Origin: Phycisphaeraceae bacterium | GTDB lineage: Bacteria; Planctomycetota; Phycisphaerae; Phycisphaerales; Phycisphaeraceae | Length of the DNA: 28,189 bases | Direction: 5' to 3' | NCBI GenBank assembly: GCA_020850375.1 | Contig: JADZET010000200.1 | Coordinates: forward strand, 1-28,189 | Part shown: positions 24,231 to 28,189 of the stretch, piece after piece | Position numbering within the stretch: position 1 is the first letter of the stretch | How the letters are laid out: the number at the start of each line of letters is the position of its first letter | Position numbers and translations under genes: made by a program | Notes under the pieces: model-generated | Databases searched by the model: none | What the model saw: the letters and a program-made list of their open reading frames with translations, nothing else | What the model was told of the DNA's origin: nothing

Positions 24231-24315
24231 GGGCGTCCGTCTCGCGTGGTGACGAGGATCGCCGCCCATTGTAGCGGTCCAGCGGGCAGGGGCGCGTGGA
24301 TGAAGGAGTGAGTGC

Positions 24316-26316
24316 TCAGCGATCGAGCCCGCGCCGGCGGATCAAGGCCGCGGCTATCCCGCCGAGCAGGAGCATCACGCTCGCCGGCTCGGGGACCACG
24401 TTCAGGCCCGAACCGCTGGCCGCGGCCTCGAGCAGGGACGTGGGCAGCATGGTCATCACGGCGTCCTGGCTCATACCCGCCGACCCGACCAGCAGGGCGA
24501 CGAACGGGTTGATGTCCTGGACATCGACCAGCAGATCGCCGGTCAGGTCGCCGGTCAGGGGCAGCAGGATGTTGGGGTAGGTCAGCACGAACTGATCGGG
24601 GTTGGTCAGGCCCAGGACGAAGGGGTTGATGTCCTGGACATTGACCAGGCCGTCGCCGTTGAGGTCGCCCAGGACGGGCTGGGCCGCCCAGGCCAAGCCG
24701 TAGGATTCCTGCTTGGTGTCGTTGGTGAAGTCGAAGTTCTGCCCCGCCCAGCGGACGCGGATCATGTAGTTTCCGGTCTGGGGGAGGGCGAAGCTCAGGT
24801 GCTCGACGTTGTTGTACAGGCTGACCGACTCGGCCACGAGCACCGAGGGCAGGCCGTTGACGACGGACCAGACCTGCAGGTCGAGGTTGTCGAAGCAGAC
24901 CTCGTTGTAGACGTTCATCGTGTTGGTGTTGAACGATCGCTGGACGAACCAGTCGAGGGTGACGGTCAGCGTGCTGTTGGCCGCCAGGGGTTGCGAGAGA
25001 TAGTAGTCCGTGCCGCCCGAGGCCTCGGAGACCGAGCCGTAGTCCCACCCGACGGCGTAGGCCGTGCCGCCGGTGAGGTTGGGCAGGTCGTGGGTGCCGA
25101 GGGTGTACTGCGTGAAGGCCTTGTCCAGGTCGAGCACGCCGGCGCCGCGGACGTAGTCCAGGGACTGCGCGGTGCGGATGACGCCGCCGACGTTCTGCTG
25201 GCCGTTGGTCCAGCCCTGGTCCTTGTAGGCCGAGTTGAGCAGGACGGACTTGATCACCCGCCCATCGACGGACGAGCCGCCGGCGTAGCGGTCGTAGCCG
25301 ACGTCGACCAGCAGGCCCGCGCCGCCGGCGACGATCGGGGAGGAGAAGGAGGTGCCGGTCTGGAACCCGATGTAAAGGTTGGTGGCCCCGCCGGTGGTGT
25401 CGGTCCCACCCGAATTCGATCCGGTCGTCCCGCCGTACTTGGCCAGGTAGAAGTGGCTGCCGGGGGCGAGGATATCCACCTGGGCCCGTACGGCGTTGAT
25501 TACCTCGCCGGCGACGGGGTCGTAGTAGTCGCCCGGGCCGCGTGCGGAGAAGCTGCCGATCTGGACGTAGGGGGGAGTGGTGGACTCGTTGCCCATGGCG
25601 CCGACGGTGATGACGTTGTAACCCGTGCCCGGCGCCAGGACGGTGTTGGTGCTCGGGCCGTCGTTGCCGGCCGCGGTCACGATCGTCTTGCCCGACTCCC
25701 ACGCCAAGGTGTCCATGGCGCAGGTGACCCAGTTGTAGCCGGTCTTGGACGACTCGGAGTACCCCCAGGAGGAGTTGACCACGTCGGCCTTCTGGCCGGA
25801 GACACCCGTCCGCAGGCTGGTGATGTAGGGGTAGAGGAAGGACTGGCGGGTGAAGGTGAAGCTGGTGCCCGATGGGGCGCTGGGCCAGTCCGAGGCGATG
25901 GCCCCGGACCAGAGCGTGGCGCCGTGGGCGATGCCCTTCTGCTTGGCCAGGCTGCCCCGGCCGGCCAGGACGTGCGAGACCTCCGTGGCGTGATAGTCAT
26001 ACTCGCCGACGTGCGGTCCCGAGTATGTCGGATCGTAGAGCAGCGTTGAAAGGTGCGTCAGCGTCTCGTGTTGGTTCCAGGCCAGGCCGGCCTCAATGTT
26101 GGCCACGATCGCCCGCGTGCCGGTATAGCCCGCGTCGTAAAAGGTGTCAGCCCCGACCAGTGCGTTGATGTCGTAGGCGTACGTGGTCGACCAGAATGCC
26201 TGGACCGGTCGAGTCGCGGCAAGCAGCACCATCGCCAGCATCAGCCACGCCGCCGCGGCCAGACGCTGCCGGATGAATGAGTCGATGCGCGAGGTCGCGG
26301 CGCAGGTCTGTGCCAA
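24316..26316 (-). CDS. Secreted subtilase (S8-like) with dockerin-like repeats and PEP-CTERM tag
   Basis: The 666-residue protein has a signal peptide ending at about PVQA40, a subtilase domain (about 60-400), a jelly-roll-like beta region (about 410-545), two dockerin-like repeats (GDLNGDGLVNVQDINPFV at 550-567 and GDLTGDLLVDVQDINPFV at about 589-606), and a PEP-CTERM signal (VPEPASVMLLLGG with a final RRR, 641-666). His109 (DYHATEVSHVLAG), oxyanion Asn218 (AAGNDGP) and Ser323 (GTSFSSP) are present, but the position of the catalytic Asp reads IVANIEAG, with Glu75. The start is TTG 26316, supported by AGGAG 7 bases upstream. The tag should send it to the outer surface through an exosortase encoded elsewhere. 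Whether it is an active peptidase is open. Confidence 0.88.
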   Translation of the reverse strand: MAQTCAATSRIDSFIRQRLAAAAWLMLAMVLLAATRPVQAFWSTTYAYDINALVGADTFYDAGYTGTRAIVANIEAGLAWNQHETLTHLSTLLYDPTYSGPHVGEYDYHATEVSHVLAGRGSLAKQKGIAHGATLWSGAIASDWPSAPSGTSFTFTRQSFLYPYITSLRTGVSGQKADVVNSSWGYSESSKTGYNWVTCAMDTLAWESGKTIVTAAGNDGPSTNTVLAPGTGYNVITVGAMGNESTTPPYVQIGSFSARGPGDYYDPVAGEVINAVRAQVDILAPGSHFYLAKYGGTTGSNSGGTDTTGGATNLYIGFQTGTSFSSPIVAGGAGLLVDVGYDRYAGGSSVDGRVIKSVLLNSAYKDQGWTNGQQNVGGVIRTAQSLDYVRGAGVLDLDKAFTQYTLGTHDLPNLTGGTAYAVGWDYGSVSEASGGTDYYLSQPLAANSTLTVTLDWFVQRSFNTNTMNVYNEVCFDNLDLQVWSVVNGLPSVLVAESVSLYNNVEHLSFALPQTGNYMIRVRWAGQNFDFTNDTKQESYGLAWAAQPVLGDLNGDGLVNVQDINPFVLGLTNPDQFVLTYPNILLPLTGDLTGDLLVDVQDINPFVALLVGSAGMSQDAVMTMLPTSLLEAAASGSGLNVVPEPASVMLLLGGIAAALIRRRGLDR

Positions 26317-26385
26317 GCGAGTTCTCCTGGGCCGGAATGGGCGGTGTCGGCAGGCCCTTGGTGCGCCTGGCCTTCCGACGCTCCA

Positions 26386-26414
26386 AGCATACCCCCAATG
26401 CTCCGGGGAGACTA
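26386..26414 (-). promoter_or_regulatory. Weak promoter candidate for the subtilase gene
   Basis: On the minus strand, TAGTCT (26414-26409) and TATGCT (26391-26386) are 17 bases apart, and a seven-base T-run on that strand (26422-26416) sits directly upstream, like an UP element. The match to consensus is only 3 and 4 of 6. It would give a leader of about 60 bases. Confidence 0.3.
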
Positions 26415-26585
26415 GAAAAAAATGAAATGCCAGCTATTGCCACGCCGACGCTGCGGGCTGTAGGGCCAGGTCATGGCGGAAGGTCCGGGAACGGCCGGAC
26501 CAGGGTCGCCCCATGCATTCTGGGTAATCTGCGCAAGCTGACCGCGCCAGCCCGATCGCGGCGATAGGGGGGCTAACGGTCGTCT

Positions 26586-26614
26586 TTGCCACCCAGCCCC
26601 GGGGGCTCTACGAT
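26586..26614 (+). promoter_or_regulatory. folE2 promoter with palindrome in the spacer
   Basis: TTGCCA (26586-26591) and TACGAT (26609-26614) are separated by exactly 17 bases, matching -35 at 5 of 6 and -10 at 4 of 6. The start of transcription would be near 26621, about 48 bases before the ATG. The spacer contains AGCCCC-G-GGGGCT (26595-26607), a perfect inverted repeat with 6-base arms, which is a plausible operator. Confidence 0.6.
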
Positions 26615-26668
26615 AAAAGGTCCCGCCCGATCCGCGGATACCAGCGTGCCAAGCCCAGAAAGGCCCGA

Positions 26669-27553
26669 ATGATGCAGGGTTCCGTCCCCCCGGCCTCCCC
26701 GGAAAGCAGCTCCGCCGTCCACGCCGCCCCCTCGCACGGCGCCGTCTCGGTCATGCCCGACGTCCAGGCCAGCCACGACCTTAGGCGCGTGGCCATCGAC
26801 AAGGTCGGCGTCCGCAACATCCGCTACCCCATCACCCTGCACTGCCCGGCCACCGGCGGCGTCGTCCACACCGTCGCCACCGTCAACATGTACGTGGGCC
26901 TGCCCCATCACCAGAAGGGCACCCACATGAGCCGCTTCCTCGAGGTCCTCAACGAGCACCACGTCTCGCTGCGATCGAACCACATGATGAAGGTCTGCCA
27001 CGACATCAAGGACCGCCTCGAAGCCGAGGAGGCCCACCTCGAGCTCACCTTCGCCTACTTCGTTCGCAAGAAGGCCCCGGTCACCGGCTCCGAGGGCATG
27101 CTCGATCTCCAGGTGACCTTCGAGTGCTCCGCCAACGACCACGACGACTTCGTCATGGCCGTCAAGGTCCCCGCCGCGAGCCTCTGCCCCTGCTCCAAGG
27201 AGATCTCCGCCTACGGGGCCCACAACCAGCGATGCGAGATCGAGGCCAAGGTCCGCTTCGAGCCCGGCAAGTTCATGTGGATCGAGGAGCTCTTCGAGAC
27301 CATCGAGAAGTCCGCCAGCGTGCCGGTCTTCTCCGTGCTCAAGCGGCCGGACGAGAAGTGGGTGACCGAGACGGCGTATGACAACCCCAAGTTCGTCGAG
27401 GACATCGTCCGCGACCTGGCCGTCGCCCTGGACAAGGAGCCGCGGATCGCCTGGTACCAGGTGATCTCGGAGAACTTCGAGTCCATCCACAACCACAACG
27501 CCTACGCCTTGGTCGAGAAGGACAAGCACCGCGACCACGAGCCGAGAGCCTGA
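26669..27553 (+). CDS. folE2: GTP cyclohydrolase I type B (FolE2)
   Basis: The 294-residue protein matches the FolE2/COG1469 family, which converts GTP to 7,8-dihydroneopterin triphosphate, the first step to folate and queuosine-type compounds. This family can work with metals other than zinc. Key stretches are GTHMSRFLEVL (84-94), the metal and active-site cysteine motif SLCPCSKEISAYGAHNQRC (171-189), and ESIHNHNAYA near the C-terminus. Residues 1-29 are a low-complexity Ser/Ala/Pro extension before the usual MPDVQ start, so an alternative start at Met29 (26753) is possible. I keep 26669 because AAAGG lies about 6 bases upstream and a good promoter precedes it. The gene is alone on its strand. 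Confidence 0.93.
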   Translation: MMQGSVPPASPESSSAVHAAPSHGAVSVMPDVQASHDLRRVAIDKVGVRNIRYPITLHCPATGGVVHTVATVNMYVGLPHHQKGTHMSRFLEVLNEHHVSLRSNHMMKVCHDIKDRLEAEEAHLELTFAYFVRKKAPVTGSEGMLDLQVTFECSANDHDDFVMAVKVPAASLCPCSKEISAYGAHNQRCEIEAKVRFEPGKFMWIEELFETIEKSASVPVFSVLKRPDEKWVTETAYDNPKFVEDIVRDLAVALDKEPRIAWYQVISENFESIHNHNAYALVEKDKHRDHEPRA

Positions 27554-27569
27554 GCGAGCGGTCTGACGA

Positions 27570-27645
27570 GTAGGGCGCGCACCCTGCGTGCCATGGCCTG
27601 CTGGTGAGTCACAATCACGGATGACACGCAGGATGCATGCCCTAC
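27570..27645. repeat. Long imperfect inverted repeat between folE2 and lpxI
   Basis: The 21-base arms are at 27570-27590 and 27625-27645, with a 34-base loop. 18 of 21 positions pair by Watson-Crick rules and one more as G-U; two mismatches remain on the + strand. The left arm starts GTAGGGCGCGCACCC, the right arm ends GCATGCCCTAC. It lies between two convergent genes and could end transcription from both sides. The length and the GTAGGGC ends resemble REP- or MITE-like dispersed palindromes. Confidence 0.75.
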
Positions 27646-27664
27646 ATGTGGGCGTGGCGTGACA

Positions 27665-28189
27665 TCAGGAAATGCCCACGACGGCGATGCCGGCCCTGTC
27701 GGCCTGGGCCAAGAGATTCTGCTTGTCCAGCAGGATGACCTTGCCGGTCTCGACGGCCAGGCAGCCGGCGCCGGCCTGGCGGAGCTTCTCGATCGTCTGC
27801 AGGCCGACGGTCGGCAGGTCCAACCGAAGGTCCTGGGTGGGCTTGGCCATCTTGACCAGCGTCCACCCGCCGGACTTGCAGAGCATGCCCGCCCGCTGGA
27901 TCAGGGCGTCGGTGCCCTCGATGGCCTCGACGGCCAGGACCTCGTTGTCCTTGACGGCGATGCACTGGCCGACGTCCAGCTCGCCGAGACGGTGGACGAT
28001 GGGCTTGGCGAAGGCGATGTCCGTCAACTGGCCGGCCGAGGGCTGACGGCGGGTCATGGGGCCGGCGTCGGCCATGGACTGCGGGATGAAGCGTGCGGCG
28101 TCGATGACCTGGATTCCTACGGATTCGTACTCGGCGGCCAGGGCGCGGAGCATCGCGTCGGTCCGCCGGTCGTGACGGGTACGATACCA
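27665..28189 (-). CDS. lpxI: UDP-2,3-diacylglucosamine pyrophosphatase LpxI, C-terminal part (partial)
   Basis: The frame runs open to the window edge, giving 174 residues of a protein that normally has about 270-290. Family signatures are visible: DVGQCIAVKDNEVLAVEAIE, then GTDALIQRAG, then VKMAKPTQDLRLDLPTVGL and LAVETGKVILLD. LpxI cleaves UDP-2,3-diacylglucosamine to lipid X and UMP in lipid A synthesis, in place of LpxH. This implies an outer membrane with lipid A. The N-terminal Rossmann-like domain lies outside the window. The gene converges on folE2 with a 111-base gap that contains a large inverted repeat. Confidence 0.9.
   Translation of the reverse strand, partial: WYRTRHDRRTDAMLRALAAEYESVGIQVIDAARFIPQSMADAGPMTRRQPSAGQLTDIAFAKPIVHRLGELDVGQCIAVKDNEVLAVEAIEGTDALIQRAGMLCKSGGWTLVKMAKPTQDLRLDLPTVGLQTIEKLRQAGAGCLAVETGKVILLDKQNLLAQADRAGIAVVGIS

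Larger units (their letters stand above)
26317..26668. other. 352-base divergent intergenic region
   Basis: This region separates the subtilase (minus) from folE2 (plus). It contains the subtilase ribosome-binding site next to 26316, a weak minus-strand promoter candidate (26386-26414), the folE2 promoter with a palindrome in its spacer (26586-26614), and the folE2 leader. The middle portion, about 26430-26580, shows nothing I can assign. No coding region is supported. Confidence 0.7.

Noticed and set aside
26420..26450. Sigma54-like promoter upstream of the subtilase (TGGCA ... GGCAT on the minus strand)
   Set aside because: The GG and GC elements are 9 bases apart instead of the required 10, and the -12 box lacks TTGC.

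Overview
The window is GC-rich and gene-dense. It looks like a planctomycete, most likely of the Phycisphaerae type. The reasons are a subtilase that combines dockerin-like repeats with a C-terminal PEP-CTERM sorting tag, a PulG-type pilus/secretion cluster with unusually long pseudopilins, and an LpxI-type lipid A hydrolase that implies a Gram-negative envelope. The taxonomy is inference from gene content.

Layout. 1-768 (+) is the end of hisC followed by hisB. 842-16776 (-) is one large type IV pilus / type II secretion-like locus. In transcription order it reads pilB-type ATPase, pilT-type ATPase, a 426-base leader, a second pilB/gspE ATPase, gspF/pilC platform protein, and then five proteins of the G, H, I, J and K pseudopilin classes. 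The pseudopilin genes are tightly packed, with GTGA and ATGA stop/start overlaps at G/H and I/J. A good sigma70-type promoter lies upstream of the first ATPase. 17083-19504 (+) holds a half-length TSUP (TauE/SafE-like) membrane protein and a SulP anion transporter with a STAS domain. 19529-26316 (-) holds a TIM-barrel sugar-phosphate isomerase/epimerase-like protein, an MFS-PlsC fusion, a zinc-ribbon membrane protein, a lipoprotein SppA peptidase, and a large secreted subtilase with a PEP-CTERM tag. 26669-27553 (+) is folE2 with its own promoter. 27665-28189 (-) is the C-terminal part of lpxI, cut by the window edge. A long imperfect inverted repeat lies between folE2 and lpxI.

How it fits together. 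The main system is the pilus-like machine: two assembly-type ATPases, both with N-terminal repeats resembling the c-di-GMP-binding MshEN domain, one retraction-type ATPase, one platform protein, and a set of oversized pseudopilins. No secretin, no PilM/N/O or GspL/M/C, and no prepilin peptidase is present here, so the machine must be completed elsewhere or be unconventional. Other points worth attention are a subtilase with Glu at the catalytic Asp position, a triple 14-bp tandem repeat in the gspE leader, G-run tracts flanking the giant GspK-like gene, and a palindrome sitting exactly in the folE2 promoter spacer.
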